Shown here in pieces: positions 1 to 7,000 of a stretch of DNA of 17,428 nt. The position numbers were made by a program, and so were the translations under genes. Each line of letters begins with the position of its first letter. Positions within the stretch are counted from its first letter, which is position 1. The DNA is from Actimicrobium sp047621665 (GTDB taxonomy: Bacteria > Pseudomonadota > Gammaproteobacteria > Burkholderiales > Burkholderiaceae_D), in NCBI GenBank assembly GCA_047621665.1, contig JBLHMB010000067.1:1-17428 (forward strand), read 5' to 3'. The notes under the pieces are model-generated. The model saw only the letters and a program-made list of their open reading frames with translations, did no database searches and was not told the DNA's origin.

Positions 1-786
1 TTTTTGGCAGGAGGCGCTGCGATCAATGTCTTTGCACGTCAGCACCACTGTGCATTGCAGATAATTGATGCGGGTGTCAATCATGTTTTTGGCAGCCGTC
101 CTGGCTTGCTCGACCGAAAAATCGGCTCGGCAACGCGCAATTTCGCGCACGTGCCTGCAATGGATCACGCGCAATGTGCCGCGGCGATGCAGGCCGGTGC
201 AGAGGTGGTCGACGGGCTGACAGGTAACGTGGTTGGCTTCGGCGAGATGGGCATCGGCAACACCACATCTGCGGCAGCGATCATGCACAAGATCACCGGA
301 TTGCCGGTGGCCGATTGCGTTGGTGCAGGTACGGGGCTGTCGGAAGAGGCGGTGCGCCACAAGCAGGGAGTCATTGAGCGCGCCGTCGCACTTCACGCCA
401 GTGCGCTGTCGCCACTTGACGTTCTGGCGACCTTCGGGGGTTTCGAAATCGCAATGATGGTCGGTGCGATGCGGCGCGCCGCCGAACTGCGCATGGTCTT
501 GCTGATCGATGGCTTTATCGTCACGAGCGCCTTGCTGGTGGCAGCGCGTCTGGAGCCGGCCATTCTGGATTACTGTATTTTTTCGCATTGTTCCGATGAG
601 AACGGTCATGCGCGAATGCTGGCTTTTCTGGATGCCAAGCCACTGTTGCAACTTGGCCTGCGCCTCGGCGAGGGCAGCGGTTGCGCGCTCGTCTTGCCGC
701 TGTTGCATAGCGCCGTGAATTTTTTGTGCGAGATGGCGAGCTTTGACAGCGCCGCCGTTAGCGGGCGTAGCGATGCATCCGCATAA
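1..786 (+). CDS. cobT: CobT, nicotinate-nucleotide:dimethylbenzimidazole phosphoribosyltransferase (5' truncated by window)
   Basis: CobT transfers ribose phosphate from nicotinate mononucleotide to dimethylbenzimidazole, giving alpha-ribazole phosphate for the lower ligand of B12. The reading frame is already open at base 1 with no start codon, and the first visible residues (GGAAINVFARQ) are internal to the family. About 261 residues are present against a usual length near 350, so roughly the first 85-90 are missing. Family motifs seen: GEMGIGNTTSAAAI (Glu codon at 244-246, aligning with the substrate-pocket Glu) and LRLGEGSGCAL near the C-terminus (Glu codon at 670-672, aligning with the catalytic base Glu317 of the Salmonella enzyme). 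The TAA stop is at 784-786. cobS follows after 60 nt in the same frame, and both genes act in nucleotide-loop assembly. Identity is secure; only the N-terminus and upstream context are unseen. Confidence 0.96.
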   Translation, partial: FLAGGAAINVFARQHHCALQIIDAGVNHVFGSRPGLLDRKIGSATRNFAHVPAMDHAQCAAAMQAGAEVVDGLTGNVVGFGEMGIGNTTSAAAIMHKITGLPVADCVGAGTGLSEEAVRHKQGVIERAVALHASALSPLDVLATFGGFEIAMMVGAMRRAAELRMVLLIDGFIVTSALLVAARLEPAILDYCIFSHCSDENGHARMLAFLDAKPLLQLGLRLGEGSGCALVLPLLHSAVNFLCEMASFDSAAVSGRSDASA

Positions 787-794
787 CCGCGCGA

Positions 795-840
795 ACGTGC
801 CGCTGCCTGGCGCTGGCGCACGACAGCGCCACGGGCACGT
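795..840 (+). repeat. Two-tier inverted repeat (hairpin) in the cobT-cobS gap
   Basis: The outer arms ACGTGCC (795-801) and GGCACGT (834-840) are perfect complements. The inner arms TGGCGCT (808-814) and AGCGCCA (825-831) are also perfect complements, around a 10-nt loop (815-824). The structure fills most of the 60-nt space between the cobT stop and the cobS start. No T-run follows it, so it is not a canonical intrinsic terminator. An mRNA-stabilising, processing or translation-modulating hairpin is possible, but its function is unknown. Confidence 0.6.
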
Positions 841-846
841 CGGCTG

Positions 847-1614
847 GTGATGCATCAGCTACGCATTTTTTTCACTGCAGTGCAATTTTTTACGCGACTG
901 CCGATTCCGCAGTGGGTGGGTTACGAGCCGGATTGGGTGCGTGCGTCGGCCCGCTATTTTCCGTTGATCGGCATCATCGTCGGTGGTGCAACGGCTGCCG
1001 TACTGTTGTTGACCGCACGTGTCCTGCCACTGCCGCTGGCGGTCTTACTGTCGACGAGTGCAGGAATCTGGCTGACGGGTGCGTTGCACGAAGATGGTTT
1101 CGCCGATGTGTGCGACGGGTTTGGCGGTGGTCACACGCCGGTAAAAATGATTGAGATCATGCGTGATCCGCGCATTGGCGCGTTTGGGGCGATCGGTATC
1201 GGTTTGCTGCTGGCCGTCAAGATCGTCGCGCTGGCCAGTATGCCGGTGCCGATGGCCGCATTGGCGCTGTTGCTGGCGCATCCGCTATCGCGCCTGGCCG
1301 CAACCATCCTGATCTGGCGAATGCACTATGCCGCGCCGGACGGCAAAGCAAGTCTGGCTGCGCAACCGATGTCGCTGACCAGTTTCATGATTGCCGGCGC
1401 GCCGGTTCTGCTGTTGCTGATGCTGGTTTTTGCCAGCGACGCCATCGCGGTACGCGCCGTGATCATCGCCGTGATTGCCATGCTGATCAGCACAGCATGG
1501 CTTGCGCGCAAATTCCAGCAGCATCTCGGCGGCTACACCGGCGATTGCCTTGGTGCGGTACAACAAGTGAGCGAAGCGACGCTGTATCTCACACTGCTGG
1601 CGCTGTTGCGCTGA
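847..1614 (+). CDS. cobS: CobS, adenosylcobinamide-GDP ribazoletransferase
   Basis: This is the integral membrane enzyme that joins adenosylcobinamide-GDP to alpha-ribazole (or its phosphate), the last assembly step of the coenzyme. The 255-residue length is typical. The N-terminus MMHQLRIFFTAVQFFTRLPIP matches the family. The conserved acidic signature HEDGFADVCDGFGG lies at about residues 81-94 and includes the Asp residues expected to bind Mg2+. Several hydrophobic segments follow (roughly 36-57, 115-150, 178-212), consistent with a polytopic inner-membrane protein. The start could be GTG 847 or ATG 850, which differ by one residue; neither has a strong Shine-Dalgarno sequence. The gene lies between cobT and the phosphatase, and the stop is followed by only 10 nt before the next ATG, so this is one operon. 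Confidence 0.96.
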   Translation: MMHQLRIFFTAVQFFTRLPIPQWVGYEPDWVRASARYFPLIGIIVGGATAAVLLLTARVLPLPLAVLLSTSAGIWLTGALHEDGFADVCDGFGGGHTPVKMIEIMRDPRIGAFGAIGIGLLLAVKIVALASMPVPMAALALLLAHPLSRLAATILIWRMHYAAPDGKASLAAQPMSLTSFMIAGAPVLLLLMLVFASDAIAVRAVIIAVIAMLISTAWLARKFQQHLGGYTGDCLGAVQQVSEATLYLTLLALLR

Positions 1615-1624
1615 TACGGTTGCC

Positions 1625-2200
1625 ATGCGCCTTTATTTGATTCGCCATCCACAACCCGATATTGCTCAGGGCTTGTGCTACGGCGCGACCGATTTGCGTG
1701 TTGTCGCTGGCGAGGTTGATCGTGTCCTTGCTGGTATCCATCCGCTGGTGCCACCGCACGTACCGGTTTTTAGTAGCACCTTGCAGCGTTGCACGGTGCT
1801 CGCCGAGCCGCTCGCGCAACTGTGCGGCAGTGGTGCCGTCCACCAAGATGCCCGCCTGATTGAAATGCATTTCGGGCAATGGGAAATGCAGCGCTGGGAG
1901 GCGATTGCACGTACCGAGATTGATGCCTGGGCAGACGATCTGGTCGATTACCGGCCCGGCGGCGGTGAGAGCGTTTTTCAGGTCGCGCAGCGCGTCACCG
2001 GGTTTTTGCATGACCTGCTGCAGACTGGCGACGACGAAGCAATCATCGTTTGCCATGCGGGCACCATCCGTCTGCTACTGGCGTGGTCACCGACATTATC
2101 GTTGCGTGAGATGGCACGCAAGGCTGCCGTGACGCCGCATCAGATTGCTTACGGCGGCGTCATGATTGTCGATTGCGGCAATTCTTTGCCAGCGGATTAA
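1625..2200 (+). CDS. cobC: CobC-like alpha-ribazole phosphatase (histidine phosphatase family)
   Basis: This 191-residue protein belongs to the histidine phosphatase (phosphoglycerate-mutase-like) family. The catalytic N-terminal motif appears as LIRHPQP with the phospho-accepting His at residue 8; RHP replaces the more common RHG, as in many CobC-type members. Other family features are the substrate Arg in SSTLQR, the acid-containing stretch EMHFGQWE, and the second catalytic His in CHAGTIR (His144). In B12 synthesis the enzyme dephosphorylates alpha-ribazole 5'-phosphate or adenosylcobalamin 5'-phosphate. The position directly after cobT and cobS is what makes the CobC assignment specific, since sequence alone cannot exclude another small-molecule phosphatase. 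This is the last gene of the first operon. No convincing terminator follows it. Confidence 0.88.
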   Translation: MRLYLIRHPQPDIAQGLCYGATDLRVVAGEVDRVLAGIHPLVPPHVPVFSSTLQRCTVLAEPLAQLCGSGAVHQDARLIEMHFGQWEMQRWEAIARTEIDAWADDLVDYRPGGGESVFQVAQRVTGFLHDLLQTGDDEAIIVCHAGTIRLLLAWSPTLSLREMARKAAVTPHQIAYGGVMIVDCGNSLPAD

Positions 2201-2217
2201 GACGGCAAACTGTCTGG

Positions 2218-2246
2218 TTGCAAGAAGTCACGTTGGCACCTATACT
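2218..2246 (+). promoter_or_regulatory. Predicted sigma70-type promoter of the riboswitch operon
   Basis: A -35-like TTGCAA (2218-2223; four of six consensus bases) and a -10-like TATACT (2241-2246; five of six) are separated by exactly 17 nt. The expected transcription start near 2252-2255 is just upstream of the first paired strand of the cobalamin riboswitch (2261), as expected for a leader RNA that begins with its aptamer. This is sequence-based and not experimentally supported. Confidence 0.65.
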
Positions 2247-2260
2247 CATACGCTGCAGTA

Positions 2261-2468
2261 TTTCAGGTTTCTCACAAGTCGTCGTTTTGTGGAATTAAAT
2301 GGGAAGTCGGTGCGCATTCTGAACAGAGAAGCCATGCCGACGCTGCCCCCGCAACGGTAATCACGTACCACTATCTGCTCGATGCCACTGTGCTTAGCAT
2401 GGGAAGGCGCAGGAAGTGAGACAGGTCCTCGGACCTGCCAACGTGTCAGCCCGGAAACCAGCCTGAAA
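2261..2468 (+). ncRNA. Cobalamin (B12) riboswitch aptamer
   Basis: This is an adenosylcobalamin-type riboswitch in the leader of the cbtB-cobJK operon. Closing helix: TTTCAGG (2261-2267) pairs perfectly with CCTGAAA (2462-2468). GGTTTC (2266-2271) can alternatively or additionally pair with GAAACC (2454-2459). Core elements in the expected order are AAATGGGAA (2297-2305), GTCGG (2306-2310) pairing with CCGAC (2337-2341), the conserved GCCCCCGCAACGGTAA segment (2345-2360), GCCACTG (2384-2390), GGGAAGGCG (2401-2409), and the B12 box AGCCCGGAAACCAGCC (2448-2463). A 6-bp hairpin CAGGTC-CTCG-GACCTG sits at 2422-2437. When B12 is abundant it is expected to repress the cobalt transporter and synthesis genes downstream. 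Confidence 0.95.
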
Positions 2469-2484
2469 TGTTAGTGAAGTTTGT

Positions 2485-2499
2485 ATCGCGGAGGGCGAT
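2485..2499 (+). promoter_or_regulatory. Small hairpin with GGAGG loop just after the riboswitch
   Basis: ATCGC (2485-2489) and GCGAT (2495-2499) form a perfect 5-bp stem whose loop is GGAGG (2490-2494), a strong Shine-Dalgarno-like sequence. An ATG at 2504, in frame with cbtB, lies 9 nt beyond the loop. The loop can also pair over four bases with the CTCC of the pyrimidine tract at 2536-2539. It may be part of the riboswitch expression platform or a cryptic ribosome-binding site. The role is inferred. Confidence 0.4.
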
Positions 2500-2534
2500 T
2501 CAGATGGATGTACCTGCTGCGTACCAGTCATCTC

Positions 2535-2624
2535 TCTCCAGGTTATTCGTCGATTGTCCATGCCGTCATTGCGTCGTTTGCTGCTTGTTGCAGCCAGCGA
2601 TAACCTGTCGCGTTTTTTTGGAGA
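2535..2624 (+). promoter_or_regulatory. Predicted expression platform sequestering the cbtB ribosome-binding site
   Basis: TCTCCA (2535-2540) is the exact complement of TGGAGA (2619-2624), which contains the cbtB Shine-Dalgarno GGAG (2620-2623). Overlapping it, CAGGTTAT (2539-2546) is the exact complement of ATAACCTG (2600-2607). The two pairings could stack as one long hairpin (sharing bases 2539-2540), with the T-run at 2613-2619 looped out. A smaller hairpin GCTGC-TTGTT-GCAGC (2580-2594) sits inside. This fits a translation-controlling platform of the B12 riboswitch. The switching partner within the aptamer is not identified. Confidence 0.5.
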
Positions 2625-2629
2625 ATGTC

Positions 2630-2827
2630 ATGACCCGTAGTGTCGATATGCACGCCCCCGCCGTTGCGCAGTCCCGCCCGTCCAGCCTTGTCAGCAAGGC
2701 GATTCCCGTAGTCGTTGCCGCCGGGTTGGGACTGGTGCTGTTGTACGGCGCTGCTTTTGCCGAGACGCCGGCGTTGCACAATGCTGCGCATGATGGTCGC
2801 CATTCCGCCGGGTTCCCGTGTCATTGA
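2630..2827 (+). CDS. cbtB: CbtB, small subunit of a B12-regulated cobalt transporter
   Basis: This 65-residue protein has the CbtB layout: a short N-terminus, one transmembrane helix (about residues 24-44), and a His-rich C-terminus with His at 50, 54, 58 and 65 plus Cys64, ending in GFPCH. The His/Cys tail is the likely cobalt-binding part. The start ATG at 2630 is preceded by GGAG (2620-2623) at good spacing and gives the family's usual length of about 60-65 residues. The frame is open further upstream (ATG 2468 and ATG 2504), but that would add a Cys-rich extension not expected in this family. It is the first gene after the B12 riboswitch, and its last codons overlap the start of cbtA by 10 nt. 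It is likely repressed by cobalamin. Confidence 0.92.
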   Translation: MTRSVDMHAPAVAQSRPSSLVSKAIPVVVAAGLGLVLLYGAAFAETPALHNAAHDGRHSAGFPCH

Positions 2828-3753
2828 AGTCTGCCGGGCCAGCGGGTAACTGGCACGCGATCAAACAGCTTGTTTCGGCAGCGGCACTGGCTGGTTTGAC
2901 TGCCGGCGTATTCCTGACCGTGGTGCAGCAGTGGCAGGTTGTTCCGTTGATTCATCAGGCGGAAGTGCTGGAGCAAGCAGCCGGCGCGGCGCACACCCAC
3001 ACTCAGACCCAGCCCCACACCCACACGCAGGCTGACGGGCACACTTTCACCCACAGCCATACACAGAGTGACGCGCACGCGCATACCCATACACAGTCAG
3101 GGTTTGCCGATTCCACAGCGATCACCGCCGAACACAGCCATGATCATCAGCACGAGGCCGCTGCCAATGACGGCAACGCTCAAGCGCATGCCGAAAGCGC
3201 GCAATGGCAGCCTGCCGAAGGTGTCGAGCGGCTGTTTTACACCACGCTGGCCAACGTCAGTCTGGCAGTAGGCTTCGCGCTGTTGCTCGGTTCGGTTTTA
3301 TATCTGCGCGGTAGTAAGACCAACTGGCGAGCCAGCCTTGCCTTGGGCTTGGCCGGTTATGTGGTGTTCTTTGTTGCGCCGTCGATCGGCTTGCCACCGG
3401 AGCTGCCCGGAGCCGAAGCGGCACCGCTCGCTGCACGGCAATTCTGGTGGGTCTTGACCGTCGCATCGGTTGCCGCCGGTTTGGCATTGCTGTGGTTCGG
3501 GCCGCTGCCGTTGAAGCTGGCCGGAGCACTCTTCCTGATCGTGCCCTATCTGGTTGGCGCGCCTCATCTATCGACCACCACAGGCGATGTGCTGGCGCAG
3601 CTGACGCAGCCATTTGTGCTCGCCACAGCGCTGGCCAATGGCGTTTTCTGGTTGATGCTCGGTGCATTGACCGCCGCGTTTTACAAGAAAAATAGCGTGG
3701 ATGATGTTTCTTTCGCGTCGCTACGCAATGATCATTTCCGGAAGTCAGCGTAA
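2818..3753 (+). CDS. cbtA: CbtA, membrane subunit of cobalt transporter with His-rich loop
   Basis: This predicted cobalt transporter subunit is 311 residues, longer than typical CbtA proteins (about 230-260). The N-terminal helix segment, with LAGLTAGVFLTVVQQWQVVP (about residues 23-42), is characteristic of the family. About five further hydrophobic segments follow between residues 140 and 300. The extra length is a His-rich insertion: residues 59-112 hold 14 His, mostly in HTHT/THTQ patterns, with another His at 124, lying between the first and second membrane segments. Such a loop probably collects or buffers Co2+. The start is GTG 2818, overlapping the end of cbtB by 10 nt, with no clear Shine-Dalgarno, so translational coupling to cbtB is likely. 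The stop is 3 nt before the ferredoxin ATG. Confidence 0.9.
   Translation: MSLKSAGPAGNWHAIKQLVSAAALAGLTAGVFLTVVQQWQVVPLIHQAEVLEQAAGAAHTHTQTQPHTHTQADGHTFTHSHTQSDAHAHTHTQSGFADSTAITAEHSHDHQHEAAANDGNAQAHAESAQWQPAEGVERLFYTTLANVSLAVGFALLLGSVLYLRGSKTNWRASLALGLAGYVVFFVAPSIGLPPELPGAEAAPLAARQFWWVLTVASVAAGLALLWFGPLPLKLAGALFLIVPYLVGAPHLSTTTGDVLAQLTQPFVLATALANGVFWLMLGALTAAFYKKNSVDDVSFASLRNDHFRKSA
2992..3153 (+). repeat. His-rich low-complexity coding tract in cbtA
   Basis: This in-frame run of CAC/CAT codons alternating with Thr, Gln, Ser and Ala codons encodes CbtA residues 59-112. Local near-repeats of CACACCCACAC are visible on the DNA, but the units are irregular. It is protein-coding low complexity that adds metal-binding residues, not a CRISPR array or an intergenic repeat. 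Confidence 0.85.
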
Positions 3754-3756
3754 TCC

Positions 3757-4098
3757 ATGAGAGCTCACCACCGGCATGTTCTGATGTGCGTCGGCCCGCG
3801 CTGCACCGAAGGTGGTGCAGTAGCGCAGTCCATGTTCGAACAACTTGGCGAAAAAATCGATGCCTTGCCAGAGTTGCGCGTCAAGCGCACGCGCACCCAC
3901 TGCATGGTGGCGTGCCGCAATCAGGGGCCGCTGATGGTGGTCTATCCGGAAGGCGTCTGGTACCGCTGTGTCGATACTGCATCGCTCGACCGGATCGTGA
4001 GCGAGCATCTGGTCGGCGGTAATGAAGTGCATGATTTGATTTTTCATCGCTTAGTCGAGGGCGATACGGAACTGGCGACCAGGGAAGTGTCGTCATGA
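3757..4098 (+). CDS. Thioredoxin-like [2Fe-2S] ferredoxin associated with cobN
   Basis: This small soluble protein (113 residues) has the four-Cys pattern of the thioredoxin-like (2Fe-2S) ferredoxin family: Cys11 and Cys16 near the N-terminus (MCVGPRC) and Cys49 and Cys53 (HCMVAC). The segment YPEGVWYRCVDTASLDRIVSEHL is typical of this family. It is an electron carrier, and its place between the cobalt transporter and cobN suggests a redox or metal-handling role in cobalt insertion or corrin reduction. Similar ferredoxins are commonly found beside cobalamin genes, but their precise partner is not established from sequence. The start ATG follows cbtA by 3 nt with a distant GGAAG upstream, and the stop TGA overlaps the cobN ATG (ATGA at 4095-4098). 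Confidence 0.88.
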   Translation: MRAHHRHVLMCVGPRCTEGGAVAQSMFEQLGEKIDALPELRVKRTRTHCMVACRNQGPLMVVYPEGVWYRCVDTASLDRIVSEHLVGGNEVHDLIFHRLVEGDTELATREVSS

Positions 4099-7000
4099 CG
4101 TCAAACGCAGTGACGATTGCGCTGCTGACCCACGCCTCCGGCGACCTGACCGTACTGGCAGCGGCGCGTGCGCAATTGCCCGACGGTTTTGCGGCGGTGC
4201 AGGCGGTGGATTTGCAGCAGTGTGCGACCTCCGCGCAAATGATGTCATTGCTGGAGAACGATCTGGCTGGATGCCGTCTGATACTGGTGCGTGTTCTCGG
4301 CCGGCTGGGCAGCGTGCCCGGATTGACCGAACTGGTCAACGAAGTACGACGGCAGGGACGCCATCTGATCGCCATCAGCGGTGCCGGCGAACCGGACCCT
4401 GAACTGGCTGCGATTTCAACGGTGTCAGCGGAGGTGTTGCATCAGACGATGGCGTATCTGCAGGCCGGTGGCAGCGTCAATCTGGCGCAATTACTGCGCT
4501 ATTTGTCGGATCATTTATTGTTGACCGGCTTTGATTACGACGCGCCAACGGCACTGCCCGACCACGGAATTTATCATCCTGATCTGCCGCAACAGGCGAC
4601 GATGGCCGACTGGATCGCCCATCGCCAGAGCGATCGACCTAGCGTCGGCCTGGTGTTTTATCGGGCTCACTGGATGAGCGGCAATACCCGCTTCATCGAC
4701 GCGCTGGTGGATGCACTGGACCGCCACGGCATGAATGCGTTGCCAATTTTTACCGCGTCGCTGCGTACCGGTGCGGACGCGTTGCAGCTCCCGTTCGCGC
4801 TGCGCTATTTTTGTGATGGCGACAGTGCCACTCCATTGATCGATGTCCTCATCAACACCACCGCGTTTGCGATGGGCGAAATCACGGCGGGTGGTCCGAC
4901 TCCGGCAGGCTGGTCGGTCGGTGTCCTGGAACGGCTCAATGTGCCGGTGTTACAAGCGATCACCAGTGGCATGGCAGAACAGCAGTGGCAGCAATCGGCG
5001 CGTGGCATGAACCCGCTCGATGCGGCAATGAATGTGGTGCTGCCTGAATTTGATGGTCGCATCATCACCGTACCGATTTCATTCAAGGCGCAGTCAGGTC
5101 AGGGGCCCGCTACCTCGGCGGACTATGTGCCGGTGGCTGACCGCCTCGAGCGCGTCGCCGGATTAGCGGCGCGCTTTGCGCGTCTCAAGCGCACTGACAA
5201 TGCCGACAAGCGCATCGCTTTTATTTTCACCAATTCCAACAGCAAGGCATCGCAGATCGGCAACGCCGTCGGGCTGGATGCGCCGGCCTCATTACTGCAC
5301 ATGCTGCAGGCAATGCACGAGGCCGGCTATCAGGTTGGCACGCTTCCCGACAGTGGGACTGCGCTGGTCCACGACCTGATTGATCGCTGCGCGTACGACA
5401 CGACTTTTTTGACGACGGCCCAGTTGCAGCATGCCGTCGGACGCGTACCGGCGGCACAATATGCCAGCTGGTTCGCCGAACTGCCGACCGGGATGCAAGA
5501 CAAGATGACCCACCAATGGGGTCCGCCACCGGGTGAGGCCTATGTGCATGACGGGCATCTGGCGCTGGCCGGCATTGAACTGGGCAACACGTTTGTCGCG
5601 TTGCAGCCGCCGCGCGGTTACGGCATGGACCCGGACGCCATCTACCATCAACCGGATTTGCCACCGACGCATCATTACCTCGCGCTGTACCGCTGGCTGC
5701 GCGACACCTGGCGCGCTGATGCAATTGTCCACGTGGGCAAGCACGGCACACTGGAATGGTTACCGGGCAAAGGGGTCGGTCTGTCGCAGCAATGTTTTCC
5801 GGATGCGTTGCTGGCGGATCTGCCGCTGTTTTACCCGTTCATCATCAACGATCCCGGTGAGGGCGCCCAAGCCAAACGGCGTGCGCACGCGGTCGTGGTC
5901 GACCACCTGACACCACCGATGACCACCGCCGATACCTACGGTGCGCTGGCGTCGCTGACGCAACTGGTCGATGAATATTATCAAGTCGAAGTGCTGGACC
6001 CTGCCAAGCTGCCGCTGTTGCAGCAGCAAATCTGGGAGCTGGTGAAACAGACCAATCTGGATACGGATTTGCAGGCGCGTTTGCTGCATCATGATCACGA
6101 TCACGACCACAAACACGACCACGACCACGATCACGCCGGGCATGGACACGACCACCCCCACAACGACGCACTTCCGGCTGCGCTATCGGACATGGGCGGC
6201 GCCGATGTCGCGCATCTGATCGAAGATCTGGATGGCTATCTGTGCGAACTGGGCGCAGCGCAGATTCGCGATGGCCTGCATATCCTCGGCCAGTCGCCGA
6301 CCGGCGCGCCGCTGGTCGACATGCTGGTCTCGCTGACGCGTCTGCCAAATCAGACCGTGCCGGGGTTGCAGGAAGAAGTGGCACGCTTGTTCGGGCTGTC
6401 GCTGACCATGCTGCTCGAAAACAAAGGCCGTCGCCTCAATGTGGTGGCCGCGCTTGGCAAGCTCACCGGGCGCGCCATCGTCACGCGTGCCGATGCGCTC
6501 GACGCCATCGATCAACTGTGCCGTACCTTGTACGTGGAACTGCAATCTCACGCGTATCAGCCAAGCGCCATCGACGCAGTGCTGCACAGCGTTTTTGCAT
6601 CGATCGATCAGCAGGATGACCACACGGCGCGCACGTTGCTGCAACCGGCGCAGCCAAAGCGCGCCAGCGTCATTGCACAACTCGGCAAGCCGCGTGGTGC
6701 TGCACTTGCCGCCAAGCCGCCAGTCAAGCCAGTCGTCGCGATGCTGGCGCAGCCATCCGAAAAACGCTTCGAGGCATTGCAGCAGGTGCTCGGCTTCGCC
6801 TGTCGCGAACTGGTACCGAATCTGGCGCGCGCCTCGGATGAAATCGACAATTTGCTGCACGGTCTATCCGGCGGCTACGTACCCGCAGGCCCGAGCGGTT
6901 CACCGACCCGCGGCATGGCGCATATCCTGCCGACCGGGCGAAATTTTTACTCGGTGGATCCGCGCAGCGTGCCGTCGCAATCGGCCTGGCGCGTCGGCTC

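Noticed and set aside
2200..2215. Possible terminator after the CobC-like gene
   Set aside because: AGAC/GTCT gives only a 4-bp stem with an 8-nt loop and no T-run.
2608..2619. T-run (seven T) before cbtB as an intrinsic terminator
   Set aside because: The nearest hairpin directly before it (GCGA/TCGC) has only four pairs, and the stronger ATAACCTG stem ends 5 nt before the T-run. An SD-sequestering role fits better, though termination is not excluded.
2468..2629. Start of cbtB at ATG 2468
   Set aside because: This ATG overlaps the closing helix of the riboswitch and would add 54 residues to a family of about 60-65. ATG 2630 has a good ribosome site.
2992..3189. Repeated CACACCCAC-like units as a CRISPR or satellite
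   Set aside because: The units are irregular, in frame, and encode a His-rich loop within a clear transporter gene.
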